Shown: piece after piece, positions 32,601 through 41,067 of the stretch
How positions within the stretch are numbered: the first letter of the stretch is position 1
Layout: each line of letters opens with the position of its first letter
Assembly: GCF_001636315.1 (NCBI RefSeq)
Contig: NZ_KV440949.1
Coordinates: 3,342,973-3,406,972, forward strand
Source: Neobacillus mesonae
GTDB taxonomy: Bacteria > Bacillota > Bacilli > Bacillales > Cytobacillaceae
Reading direction: 5' to 3'
DNA: 64,000 nucleotides
Made by a program: the position numbers and the translations under genes
Notes under the pieces: model-generated
Seen by the model: only the letters and a program-made list of their open reading frames with translations
Databases searched by the model: none
What the model was told of the DNA's origin: nothing

Positions 32601-33554
32601 ATGAAAACAGGAGAAAGAACCAAGAAACCTTCCGCAGCAGAAAAAACAATGAAGGAACATAGCTATAAAGCTTTGGAAGCTGAGTATTATAAAGAGGATG
32701 TAAGTAAAACTTCAGACATTACCTATATAAAAAAAAGATTGGACAAAATTGATAAGCATTTAAAGAAAAATAAAGCAAATGATCGTACTGGAGCAAATGG
32801 GGTAGAAGTTGCTTTTGGTATTTCTTTGAAAAGTAAAAAGGTTTCTCGAAATTGGATTAAAGTTCAAAACAATTTATCAAAAACACTGAAATCCATATTA
32901 AATAATACAGATCAAAACTTCCGTATAATCATTGCCGGGCATGAGAAACCGAATATAGAAGAAATGAATCATGAGCGTGTTACATGGTTATCGGTTGCAT
33001 TTTCACGTCCAAGATACATTCATCAATATAGTTTAGATAAATTTCGAAAACGTCGAGTCATTGGTGCTTATTTAAGAAGAATTGGGTTTAATGGCTATTT
33101 TATGCCGCTTGATGCGGATGATTGGATCCATTTTCGATTTGTTGAATATATTCGGACAGCACCCATTTCAGATGCATTTATTTTAAATAAGGGGTTTATG
33201 GCTAATTTAAAAAATAACCAGGTATGGTTAAAGGATCGTTTTTTTATAGGCTGCGGAAGCAGTGCTGTTTTTTATTTTTCCAACAGAGATTTTCCTAGGA
33301 CATCAAGAAATAGGGATGTTAGAAAAACAAAATTTAAATGGACAATTTGGCCTCATCATAAAATTACACAATACCTGAGAAGTAAAAACTATAGAATGGT
33401 AGATTTCCCATTTGTTACTTGGGTTCTCTTTCATGGCGATAATAATAGCGTAATAAAAAGAAAATCAAGCAGCAGGGTATCTCCTCATAAACATAATCGC
33501 ATTTCCAAAAATTTCGGAGATTGGTTTTATAACTACTTTAAGATAAATAATTAA
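32601..33554 (+). CDS. Putative glycosyltransferase with DADDW motif (rhamnosyltransferase-like)
   Basis: A 317-residue protein closely related to the one at 20169-21008. It has AFGISLKSKKVSRNWIKV, IIIAGHEKPNIEEM, PLDADDWIHFRFVEY and IGCGSSAVFYFSNRDFPR. An extra charged, Lys-rich N-terminal stretch of about 70 residues is not shared. The ATG at 32601 has AAAGGATGG upstream; an ATG at 32562 with a weaker site would add 13 residues. It begins the plus-strand right arm, followed by a GT2 gene. The same pairing of gene types occurs on the left arm, in opposite orientation. Confidence 0.7.
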   Translation: MKTGERTKKPSAAEKTMKEHSYKALEAEYYKEDVSKTSDITYIKKRLDKIDKHLKKNKANDRTGANGVEVAFGISLKSKKVSRNWIKVQNNLSKTLKSILNNTDQNFRIIIAGHEKPNIEEMNHERVTWLSVAFSRPRYIHQYSLDKFRKRRVIGAYLRRIGFNGYFMPLDADDWIHFRFVEYIRTAPISDAFILNKGFMANLKNNQVWLKDRFFIGCGSSAVFYFSNRDFPRTSRNRDVRKTKFKWTIWPHHKITQYLRSKNYRMVDFPFVTWVLFHGDNNSVIKRKSSSRVSPHKHNRISKNFGDWFYNYFKINN

Positions 33555-33702
33555 GCCATCATTAATTTACCTATTTGGAAGAATCATTTGTTTATGAGGG
33601 TAAGAATTTGGACAAGACTAACATCTGTACTCATACCTAAACATGTTTCCAGCAATTGAATAGGATATGGTGAAATATCCATTAGAAAGGTTGGGAGCAT
33701 TT

Positions 33703-34425
33703 TTGAATGAGGTACCACAAACAGAGGTAAAGGGAGTATCCATTGTAACAGTAACAAATAGGCAGGAGTTCATTGAAAATGTTTTTTCAAGCTATGAAAG
33801 TCAAATCTGGCCAGAGAAGGAATTAATCATTGTATTAAATAACGACTCTATGAATCTTCTTGAATGGGAAGAATATGCACAAAAATACAATCAAGTATCC
33901 ATATATCAACTACCAGAAAATGTTTCTTTAGGGAACTGCCTTAATTTCGGGGTAAAGAAGTCAAAATATAGCTATATTGCCAAATTTGATGATGATGACT
34001 ATTATGGTCCTCTGTTTTTAACAGAGGCAATGTACACTTTTGATAAGATGAATGCTGATGTCGTGGGCAAGCGCACCTGCTATATGTATAATGCTCTGAC
34101 GAAAGAGCTTAGAATGCGTTTTCCAGATCGAGAACACAAGCGTGCTTCCATCCTTCAAGGTGGAACGATTATGGCAAAGAAAAAGGTAATGGAAAAGGTG
34201 CCCTTTCCTGATAAAAATGTTGGTGAAGGATTAAGCTTCACACAGAGGTGCAGGGCGAGAGGGTACCGTATCTATACAACGAGCAGGTATAATTTCGCCT
34301 ATATTAGACATGGGGATGATTCACATACATGGAACCCCTCCAGCAAATACTTTCATAAAACATCGAAACAAATCGCCTTTTTAGAGAGTTTTGAAGATAT
34401 TGTAAATAATCATCAACCTGAATAA
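33703..34425 (+). CDS. GT2-family glycosyltransferase
   Basis: A 240-residue family 2 glycosyltransferase, fourth paralog in the window and closest to the gene at 27659 (shared DVVGKRTCYMYN and RMRFPDREHK). DDDDYY is present in AKFDDDDYYGPLFL. I chose the TTG at 33703 because GGGAG lies just upstream and the protein then starts MNEVPQTEVKGVSIV, aligning with the paralog start; an ATG at 33667 adds 12 unconserved residues and has a site too close. A terminator follows at 34442-34476. Confidence 0.8.
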   Translation: MNEVPQTEVKGVSIVTVTNRQEFIENVFSSYESQIWPEKELIIVLNNDSMNLLEWEEYAQKYNQVSIYQLPENVSLGNCLNFGVKKSKYSYIAKFDDDDYYGPLFLTEAMYTFDKMNADVVGKRTCYMYNALTKELRMRFPDREHKRASILQGGTIMAKKKVMEKVPFPDKNVGEGLSFTQRCRARGYRIYTTSRYNFAYIRHGDDSHTWNPSSKYFHKTSKQIAFLESFEDIVNNHQPE

Positions 34426-34441
34426 AATATATATTCCAATG

Positions 34442-34476
34442 AAAGGATCTTAACTTTGCAAGTTAGGATCCTTTTT
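34442..34476 (+). terminator. Terminator of right glycosyltransferase arm
   Basis: AAAGGATC.TAACTT pairs with AAGTTA.GGATCCTTT around TGC, followed by TTTT. It closes the glycosyltransferase arm before the second ATP-grasp block. Confidence 0.85.
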
Positions 34477-34570
34477 CATAAGCCTAAAGTAGGTTTTAGC
34501 CGTTTCATCAATAAGATGTTCTTCATTTAATGGTATTAATGTTACTGTACCCAATCAAGGATGGTGAAAC

Positions 34571-35884
34571 ATGATAAAAATACTCCACAAAGCGGAACCT
34601 AACACGATTGAAATTTCTACTAAGCTTGCAGAAAACTATGATATTAATTGTGCAAAAATGATTGTAAGAATTGGAGCTTGGATTAGGGAATTAAACGTTA
34701 ACATTAACGATGAATTACCCGAAGATACCATTGGCTTGCCAGAACAATTAAAACAATCTTTTACACTTCCGGAAGAACTCTCCTACGAAATTGTTATGAA
34801 AGATCGATATTTAACAATAGGCCCAATCATTGCATTTGTTGCTTTTCGAGGTAAATCGAGTATGTCACCAAGAAAAATGGAATTATTTAGACTGCGCTTC
34901 GCTGATTACCAAAAGATAAAGGGACTTGTGTTTATTTGTGCAGCAAATGGAATTGAGCCATCAACAAAAACAATAGAGGGGTATTATTATAATCCTAACG
35001 GGAAAGACCGTGAATCTAGATGGATTTATGGCGTGTTTCCATATCCGAACGCTGTTTATAAAAGAAAGCCTGTTTCCGGTTTTCGCTACAATGATTTGAT
35101 TTCATCAATTGGGAATCGGGTGATTAATTCATTCTTTTTTATAAAAGACGACATTGCAAAAATGTGTCAAAGGGATCAAAAATTCCAACAGTATTTTCCA
35201 TATACTGAAATGCTTCAGGATGAAGAGCAGCTGAACAGCTTGATCACAAAGCATCAATTTGTTTATTTAAAGCCCGCAAATGGATGCCAAGGCATTGGAA
35301 TATATAAAGTAACGCTGGACGGACAAGGAAATTTCCAATTTATCAATAGAAGAAGAAAGATGTTTACGTTAGCAGCAGGACAGCAATTAAAAAATTTTAT
35401 CGATAAATGTAAAAGGAAAAACTATATTATCCAACAAGGTATTGAATCAGGAGCTGATCATAAACAGGTTGATTTTAGGGTATATGCCCAAAAGGATCAA
35501 AAGGGGCAATGGGTTTGCCAGGGAATGATTGCTCGAGTAGGCAAAAAAGGCGCTGTTGTAACAAATTTATACTTTACTGAAAAATTATTGCCAGGTCTAA
35601 AGGCTATTGAAACAACCTTTAAAGTGGACCATAAAACTGCTGAAGGAATCCAAGCTGACATTTATAAACAATGTATTGGTGTCTGTGAAGAAATAGATAA
35701 GAGGTTTGGGAATTATGGTGATGTTGCCATAGATGTTATGGTTGACGCAAATCATCGAGTATGGATCTTGGAGATTAATAAAGACTTCGGTTATCAAAGT
35801 CTTGTAAAGCTAAAGAATCGTCCATTACTGCGGACACTTTATACGACACCTTTCGAATATGCAAAAATGTTGGCTGGTTTTTAA
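34571..35884 (+). CDS. YheC/YheD-like ATP-grasp protein
   Basis: A 437-residue full-length member of the YheC/YheD ATP-grasp family. The N-terminal beta-rich part has LTIGPIIAFVAFRG; the ATP loop is VYLKPANGCQGIGIYKV; QVDFRVYAQKDQKGQWVCQG follows; and the metal site is VAIDVMVDANHRVWILEIN. Sites look intact. It opens the second ATP-grasp block. The ATG lies 10 nt after AAGGATGG. The substrate is unknown; a peptide-type bond is typical for the superfamily. Confidence 0.8.
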   Translation: MIKILHKAEPNTIEISTKLAENYDINCAKMIVRIGAWIRELNVNINDELPEDTIGLPEQLKQSFTLPEELSYEIVMKDRYLTIGPIIAFVAFRGKSSMSPRKMELFRLRFADYQKIKGLVFICAANGIEPSTKTIEGYYYNPNGKDRESRWIYGVFPYPNAVYKRKPVSGFRYNDLISSIGNRVINSFFFIKDDIAKMCQRDQKFQQYFPYTEMLQDEEQLNSLITKHQFVYLKPANGCQGIGIYKVTLDGQGNFQFINRRRKMFTLAAGQQLKNFIDKCKRKNYIIQQGIESGADHKQVDFRVYAQKDQKGQWVCQGMIARVGKKGAVVTNLYFTEKLLPGLKAIETTFKVDHKTAEGIQADIYKQCIGVCEEIDKRFGNYGDVAIDVMVDANHRVWILEINKDFGYQSLVKLKNRPLLRTLYTTPFEYAKMLAGF

Positions 35885-35929
35885 TGAAACGGAAAGTTGA
35901 AGCATGATAACAATCAGGAGGTTAGAGGA

Positions 35930-37006
35930 TTGAATGACTCATATATTGGAATTTTAGTAGATGGTTTTGTGTATAGAGGAATTAAACACGGCTATTCCAC
36001 ATTTGAACGTGTGTCTTTTTATGAGCAAGCTAGCAAACAATATGGCGTTATTCCGTGTTTTTTTCGTTTAAGGGATGTCACACTCGAATCGAACCAGGTC
36101 CAGGCATTGGTAAAGGGGGCTAATGGAAGATACAAATTAACAACTATTCCAATCCCATCAGTCATTCATAATCGCAGTTTGTTTTTTCATAAACAATCAA
36201 AAGGGAAGTTATTGAGCCTGCAAGATGCAGGCATTACCGTTTTTAACGGATGGAACCGCTATGGGAAAATGACTGTTCATGAAATTCTTATGGGGAATGA
36301 GGAATTGCATTCCCATTTGCCTGAAACGAGAAGGGCAAGTTTAGAGAACCTGAAGGAGATGATGAACCGGTATAATGAGTTGATCATCAAGCCGAATAGC
36401 AGCAGTCTTGGCGCCGGCATCATAATGGTTGAACGCGTGGACGATGGAGTGTGGGCAGTCAATCACAAACAGGAAAAGAAGCTATTTACTAACGAATTAC
36501 CGTTAATACTCCTTAAAAAGGCAGCCAATAAACATTATCTGATTCAGCAGCGAATTCCGCTTGCCAAGTATCAAGGCAGGCCATTCGATTTGCGTGTATC
36601 CGTTCAGAAAAACGGCTCAGGTGAATGGCAGGTTAGTGGAATTGTTTGTAAAGTGGCGAAACTAGGCAAATATGTAACAAATGTTGCCAAGGGTGGTACG
36701 TGTAAATCGCTTCGGGAATTAATAAGCGGCTGTCCCAAAATGGATTATGACAAGGTTTATACCCAGATTGAAGCTTTTTCTCTAAAGGTAGTGAAGGAAT
36801 TAGAAGGTCGGTTCCCTAGTCTGGCAGATGTGGGATTAGATATAGGTCTAACCGAAGATGGTTTCCCAATGTTTATTGAATGTAACGGAAGGGATCTAAG
36901 AATTACCTTTGGAAAGGCGAGCTTGATGGAAGAGTGGAAAGCAACTCATACTACACCAATTAGCTATGCACGCTATCTCTTAGATTCGAAGACCGCAGAG
37001 GAGTAA
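35930..37006 (+). CDS. YheC/YheD-like ATP-grasp protein
   Basis: A 358-residue form with a shorter N-terminal domain (YIGILVDGFVYRGIKHG). It has HLPETRRASLENLKEM, ATP loop LIIKPNSSSLGAGIIMV, RPFDLRVSVQKNGSGEWQVSG, and a metal site that reads VGLDIGLTEDGFPMFIECN. I chose the TTG at 35930 because AGGAGG lies 8 nt upstream; the upstream TTG at 35897 has none. It is separated from the MurF-like gene by only 5 bp, so the two are co-expressed. Confidence 0.8.
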   Translation: MNDSYIGILVDGFVYRGIKHGYSTFERVSFYEQASKQYGVIPCFFRLRDVTLESNQVQALVKGANGRYKLTTIPIPSVIHNRSLFFHKQSKGKLLSLQDAGITVFNGWNRYGKMTVHEILMGNEELHSHLPETRRASLENLKEMMNRYNELIIKPNSSSLGAGIIMVERVDDGVWAVNHKQEKKLFTNELPLILLKKAANKHYLIQQRIPLAKYQGRPFDLRVSVQKNGSGEWQVSGIVCKVAKLGKYVTNVAKGGTCKSLRELISGCPKMDYDKVYTQIEAFSLKVVKELEGRFPSLADVGLDIGLTEDGFPMFIECNGRDLRITFGKASLMEEWKATHTTPISYARYLLDSKTAEE

Positions 37007-37011
37007 ATAGG

Positions 37012-38397
37012 ATGAAGGATCTCAGACTTTCAGACTTTTTAGAAACGATTGATGGTAAACTGCTCCAAGGAAATCCTGACGATTATATTCGAAAAATGGT
37101 TAGGAGGCATAATAGTCTTAGTGAACATTGTTTGTATTTTCATACCAGTAAAAAAGCTTTGAAGGCAGAAAGCTTAGCTGGAAAATCAGGGTACACGATT
37201 GTAACAGAAGATAAAGAGAACCTCCCGAAGGTATCTGAGACTGCTAATGTTATTTTGGTTGAAAATGCAAAGGATTCCTATTGGAGGTTTATAGATTACT
37301 ATCGAAATCAATTCCAGATTCCTGTGATTGGAGTAACTGGTACATGTGGTAAAACAACGACGAAGGATATGATTAAACACATTATGAACCGAAGCATGAA
37401 GGTTCATTCCACCCTTTATAGTCAAAACGGGCTTCATTTGAATTTAAACTATTTAATGGGCTTGACAGAGCAGACTGAAGCAGCGGTATTTGAAATGGGG
37501 GTAGCTTATCCAGGTAACATTAGGGTAAGTGGTAAATATTTCAAACCAACCGTTGGAATCATTACAAACATTGGCGAAGCACATTTAGAAGGCTGCAGGA
37601 CGTTGGAAAACTATATTAAAGCAAAGGGAGAAATGCTTGAGGTTTTAGCTGATGATGGAACATTAATTATTAATGCTGATGATGCGAATATTAAAAGTCT
37701 GCCAATTGCTTTATATAAAGGAACCGTCCTTTCATTTGGAAAGGATGAGACTGCTGACTTCCAAATTGTAGATATCCAATTTGAACAAAATAAAATGATT
37801 TATCGTTTACGGGTAGAGCACAACGAATATAAAGTTACGATCCCAGGGGCTGGAGAGCACAATGTCTATAATAGTCTGGCTGCCATTGCTGCAACTGCTG
37901 CCATTGGGATTCCCATCGAAGAAGCGGTTCAAAGGCTCAGTACGTTTCAAAATATGGAACGCCATACAAAATTATATTACGGAGATAACATAACGGTAAT
38001 CGACGACACGTGGAGCTGTAATCCAAGTTCGGTAATGTCTGGTCTAGAAGTATTAAAAAAGATGTCGAACGGCATGAAAGAGGTGCTGGTTCTTGGGAGA
38101 ATGCAGCGTCTTGGGAATCAAGAACGAATGCAGCATATACAGATGGCGCAAAGGCTCATGGATATTGGGGAAGTCGATCAATTGATTACCGTGGGTCCAT
38201 CCGCAAGAATTACCGGTGAAAGAGCGATTGAATTAGGTATGAACCCCGCAAAAGTTCATTCGGTTATGAACGCAGAGGAATTGGAAGCTAAATTGGCTGA
38301 AATTCGTGATGAGGAAATGATGATTTTATTTAAAATGTCCCTTGGAAAAATGAGCCCGTCCTATCGAAGGGTGGTAGAAAAGTATCGATTTACCTAA
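37012..38397 (+). CDS. MurF-like Mur ligase paralog
   Basis: A 461-residue Mur-ligase-family protein. The central domain has the P-loop VIGVTGTCGKTTTKD and family residues in NIGEAHLEGC...KAKGEML; the C-terminal domain has AGEHNVYNSLAAIAA, MERHTKLYY and DDTWSCNPSS. MurF joins D-Ala-D-Ala to the UDP-MurNAc-tripeptide. This copy lies between ATP-grasp genes, far from any dcw genes, and its N-terminal UMP-binding part is poorly matched. I infer a specialised ligase for another acceptor, not the housekeeping MurF. The ATG follows GAGGAG. A terminator lies just downstream. Confidence 0.8.
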   Translation: MKDLRLSDFLETIDGKLLQGNPDDYIRKMVRRHNSLSEHCLYFHTSKKALKAESLAGKSGYTIVTEDKENLPKVSETANVILVENAKDSYWRFIDYYRNQFQIPVIGVTGTCGKTTTKDMIKHIMNRSMKVHSTLYSQNGLHLNLNYLMGLTEQTEAAVFEMGVAYPGNIRVSGKYFKPTVGIITNIGEAHLEGCRTLENYIKAKGEMLEVLADDGTLIINADDANIKSLPIALYKGTVLSFGKDETADFQIVDIQFEQNKMIYRLRVEHNEYKVTIPGAGEHNVYNSLAAIAATAAIGIPIEEAVQRLSTFQNMERHTKLYYGDNITVIDDTWSCNPSSVMSGLEVLKKMSNGMKEVLVLGRMQRLGNQERMQHIQMAQRLMDIGEVDQLITVGPSARITGERAIELGMNPAKVHSVMNAEELEAKLAEIRDEEMMILFKMSLGKMSPSYRRVVEKYRFT

Positions 38398-38408
38398 GCA
38401 AAAATCAT

Positions 38409-38441
38409 AAAGCCGCTATGAGTGTCCATGGCGGTTTTATG
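38409..38441 (+). terminator. Hairpin after MurF-like gene
   Basis: AAAGCCGCTATG pairs with CATGGCGGTTTT around AGTGTC, with the T residues inside the stem. It gives partial separation of the MurF-like gene from the following ATP-grasp gene, and argues against a start of that gene at 38422. Confidence 0.65.
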
Positions 38442-38523
38442 TGTATCATTATGTAACAGAATGACATACGTTATGATAGAGCATTTTTCTTTAATCTGTA
38501 AAAACTGGGGATGGAAGGCTAGT

Positions 38524-39747
38524 ATGCAAACAATCGTTTTTATCGGAAGTAATAAATCTGGAACGAGCAGAGAAGCCCTAACCATTTCAAATGAAATGGG
38601 ATATTTTACGGTTTTATTAACGAATCGAAAAAGTTTTATTAGACAAATGAAAGAATTTCCTGAAGTTCATCGAATAATCTATGTCGAGGATTTATTAGAC
38701 AAGGATCATATTCTTTCGATTATCAAGGACCTAGAGCAAGAAAAATGTCAGATAAAAGCGGTTATTAGTTTTATAGATCCATTTGTCGCTTTTGCTGGAA
38801 GAATTTCACAAGAATTAGACCTTGTCTATTTATCTAATGATGCCCTTGCAATCATGGAGGAAAAAAACCTTGTTCGCAAACATTTTAAAAAAAATCCAGT
38901 TTCCCCCAAATATACTGTTTATCATTATGATGAATCCATTGACGAAATTATGAAGGAATTCGATGATTCCTTCCCACTTGTCCTAAAGTCTCCTGTCTCC
39001 AATGGTTCAAAGGATGTACTGCCCGTTAAGTCAACGGAGGAATTGAAAGAAGGACTAAAATATTTGAAAAAAAGAACACCGAACAAAACGGTTTTAATCG
39101 AAGAATATTTGATGGGACCGCAGTATTTAATTGAAGTCATGGTGGTAAATGGGGAGATTTCGATTATTGCCGTTATAGAGCAGGATATTTTGAATGGTAC
39201 ACGATTTATTATCACGGGTTATAGCTATCCGGCGTTATTAAGTTTTGATGAGAGCAAAACATTACAAAGCGCTGTCTTTCATATTATCCAACAACTTGAA
39301 TTGGTTAATGGAACATGCCACCTGGAAATGCGGAATGTTAAGGGTCAGTGGAAGCTGATTGAAATTAATCCGAGGATGTCCGGCGGTGCAATGAATCGAA
39401 TCATTGAAGAAGGGACAGGGATTAACCTTGTAAAGGAAACAATCAAATTATTCCTAGGGTTGGAGCCGGTTCTTGAAAAGACGGTTATGAAATATGTTTA
39501 TGCAAAATTTCTTACCATTCAATCGAAAGGAAAATTAATCAAAGTAACTGGGAAAAATCGAGCCTTAAAGCATGATGGTGTGACAGAGGTTTTTGTAAAG
39601 CCGCGTAAAGGGGCAATTTTAAGGGAACCACAGTCTCTCGGTGACCGCTATGCCTATGTGATTGCTGTTGCCGATTCCGCTATAAAGGCAAAAGAAATAG
39701 CGTCAAAAGCAGCCGATGAAATAAAATTTTACTTAGACCCTCTTTAA
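38524..39747 (+). CDS. ATP-grasp ligase (amino-acid ligase / carbamoyl-phosphate-synthase-like)
   Basis: A 407-residue ATP-grasp protein of a different subfamily from YheC/YheD, similar in layout to L-amino acid ligases (BacD type) and biotin-carboxylase-like ATP-grasp enzymes. A Rossmann-like N-domain (MQTIVFIGSNKSGTSREAL) is followed by FPLVLKSPVSNGSKDV (ATP loop), VLIEEYLMGPQYLIEVM, and the metal and substrate site WKLIEINPRMSGG. The ATG at 38524 has GGAAGG upstream; the longer frame passes through the hairpin at 38409-38441. It lies 12 bp before another YheC/YheD gene. Likely joins an amino acid to another carboxylate or amine; this is family inference. Confidence 0.8.
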   Translation: MQTIVFIGSNKSGTSREALTISNEMGYFTVLLTNRKSFIRQMKEFPEVHRIIYVEDLLDKDHILSIIKDLEQEKCQIKAVISFIDPFVAFAGRISQELDLVYLSNDALAIMEEKNLVRKHFKKNPVSPKYTVYHYDESIDEIMKEFDDSFPLVLKSPVSNGSKDVLPVKSTEELKEGLKYLKKRTPNKTVLIEEYLMGPQYLIEVMVVNGEISIIAVIEQDILNGTRFIITGYSYPALLSFDESKTLQSAVFHIIQQLELVNGTCHLEMRNVKGQWKLIEINPRMSGGAMNRIIEEGTGINLVKETIKLFLGLEPVLEKTVMKYVYAKFLTIQSKGKLIKVTGKNRALKHDGVTEVFVKPRKGAILREPQSLGDRYAYVIAVADSAIKAKEIASKAADEIKFYLDPL

Positions 39748-39759
39748 GGAAGTGAGATT

Positions 39760-40782
39760 ATGGTGCTTATTGGCATGCTGCACCATCGAAAGCATCCTGA
39801 CATGGTGAAGAAAGCCTATCCATTTGCGGCTGTCGCCAAAATGGAGGGAATTGATTTTATTTATTTTTCCTTTGATAGTGTGGACTTTGAACAAAAGATT
39901 GTAAATGGCTGGGTTTACGAAAAGGGAAAATGGGTTCAGGAGCAAAAGGAATTCCCAGCGGTCATCATTAACAGCTGCAATCCTAAAACAAATAAACATT
40001 CTTTGATTTTACAGAGGCTAAAAACCTTTGCTATTTTTACAAGTTTCCCGGTTGGGAATAAGCTAAAGGTATATAAGAAGGTCAAAAAGGCCAAAAAATT
40101 TGCTTCATATTTGATTCCCTCATACCTCCTAACGAAGGCTAATGAACTTTTCTCATTATTAGAATCCCATCCTGCAGCAGTTATTAAACCTGTTTCCGGA
40201 AATCGCGGCAGAAAGATTTTTTTTATAAAAAAAACAGCTGAGTCATATCTTTGGATGGACGGGGCCGACACACATGCTTATAACAAACAACAATTGGAAG
40301 CTGCCATTTTTCAAGTACTAAAAGAACAGAAGTATTTGCTGCAGCCTTTTATTGAATGTAAGACAAAATCCGGATTAATCTACGACTTCCGGCTGCATGT
40401 TCAAAAAAATGGAAGCGGTCAGTGGGAAATTACATTAATATATCCTCGTATAAGCGGTAATACAAAGATGGTGAGCAATGTTTCGAGCGGCGGCTATCGT
40501 GGCGAACTGATTCCATTTCTTAAGGATGAATTTGAGGAAGACTATAGCAAGATGGAACAAAAGCTTGAAAAATTCGCATTATCCTTTGCCGATCATTTAG
40601 ATACTCTTTATGAAAATCCTTTTGATGAGCTAGGGATTGATGTAGGGGTCGATCAATATCAAAGGCTCTGGTTATTTGAAGTCAATTGGCGTCCTGGAGC
40701 AAAAAACCGGGAATTTCAGGTTGCCCAACGGATGCTCCCTTATTGCCGCTATTTAGCGGAAACAAAAGGAATAATCGTATGA
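39760..40782 (+). CDS. YheC/YheD-like ATP-grasp protein
   Basis: A 340-residue YheC/YheD-type ATP-grasp protein. It starts MVLIGMLHHRKHPDMVKKA, has YLIPSYLLTKANELF, ATP loop AVIKPVSGNRGRKIFFI, YDFRLHVQKNGSGQWEIT, and metal site LGIDVGVDQYQRLWLFEVN. Sites look intact. The ATG follows GGAAGTGAG. It is the last complete gene of the second ligase block. Its stop overlaps the ATG of a short stub at 40779. Confidence 0.8.
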   Translation: MVLIGMLHHRKHPDMVKKAYPFAAVAKMEGIDFIYFSFDSVDFEQKIVNGWVYEKGKWVQEQKEFPAVIINSCNPKTNKHSLILQRLKTFAIFTSFPVGNKLKVYKKVKKAKKFASYLIPSYLLTKANELFSLLESHPAAVIKPVSGNRGRKIFFIKKTAESYLWMDGADTHAYNKQQLEAAIFQVLKEQKYLLQPFIECKTKSGLIYDFRLHVQKNGSGQWEITLIYPRISGNTKMVSNVSSGGYRGELIPFLKDEFEEDYSKMEQKLEKFALSFADHLDTLYENPFDELGIDVGVDQYQRLWLFEVNWRPGAKNREFQVAQRMLPYCRYLAETKGIIV

Positions 40783-40808
40783 AGCTGAAAATTACAGAGA
40801 TTTTATAG
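40779..40808 (+). pseudogene. Gene-start stub overlapping ATP-grasp stop
   Basis: ATGA overlap opens a nine-codon frame MKLKITEIL ending TAG. The start resembles the N-terminus of Mur ligases (compare MKDLRLSDFLETI of the MurF-like gene here). It could be the remains of a lost operon gene. Chance is quite possible at this length. Confidence 0.2.
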
Positions 40809-40813
40809 AAGGT

Positions 40814-40842
40814 CCAATGGGGAATAGCACCATTGGTCTTTT
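40814..40842 (+). terminator. Terminator of second ATP-grasp block
   Basis: CCAATGG (40814-40820) pairs with CCATTGG (40830-40836), followed by TCTTTTG. Confidence 0.8.
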
Positions 40843-40981
40843 GTTTAAATTTTGTAAAAGATTTATGAAGAAAAGTAGGTAAGTAGAATTAGGAAAAAAG
40901 TAAATTTACCAATCGGGCATGGGGAACGTTTCTTTTTTCTATGTCTAAATAGCTAAGTATTTAATGGTATGAATTTTCCGC

Positions 40982-41023
40982 TTTACAATTGTTTACATTC
41001 TCTTAAAATTCCCCCTTTATAAT
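40982..41023 (+). promoter_or_regulatory. Pho-box-like promoter of phoD operon
   Basis: TTTACA (40982), TTTACA (40992) and TTAAAA (41003) repeat at 10-11 bp, as in PhoP-binding TT(A/T/C)ACA repeats. A perfect TATAAT lies at 41018-41023. The repeats fall about -48 to -20 from the expected transcript start, the usual place for PhoP activation. The gene behind it is phoD, a known Pho regulon member, which supports the call. Confidence 0.65.
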
Positions 41024-41067
41024 CAAAATTGCAAGTGAGAATTAATGTGAAAGGGGAAAGAAAGATA

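Noticed and set aside
34480..34570. Sporulation sigma-E/K promoter before the second ATP-grasp block
   Set aside because: Looked for -10 and -35 matches; none was better than chance by eye.
39936..40271. 111-codon minus-strand frame inside an ATP-grasp gene
   Set aside because: Antisense shadow; the plus-strand frame carries the family motifs.
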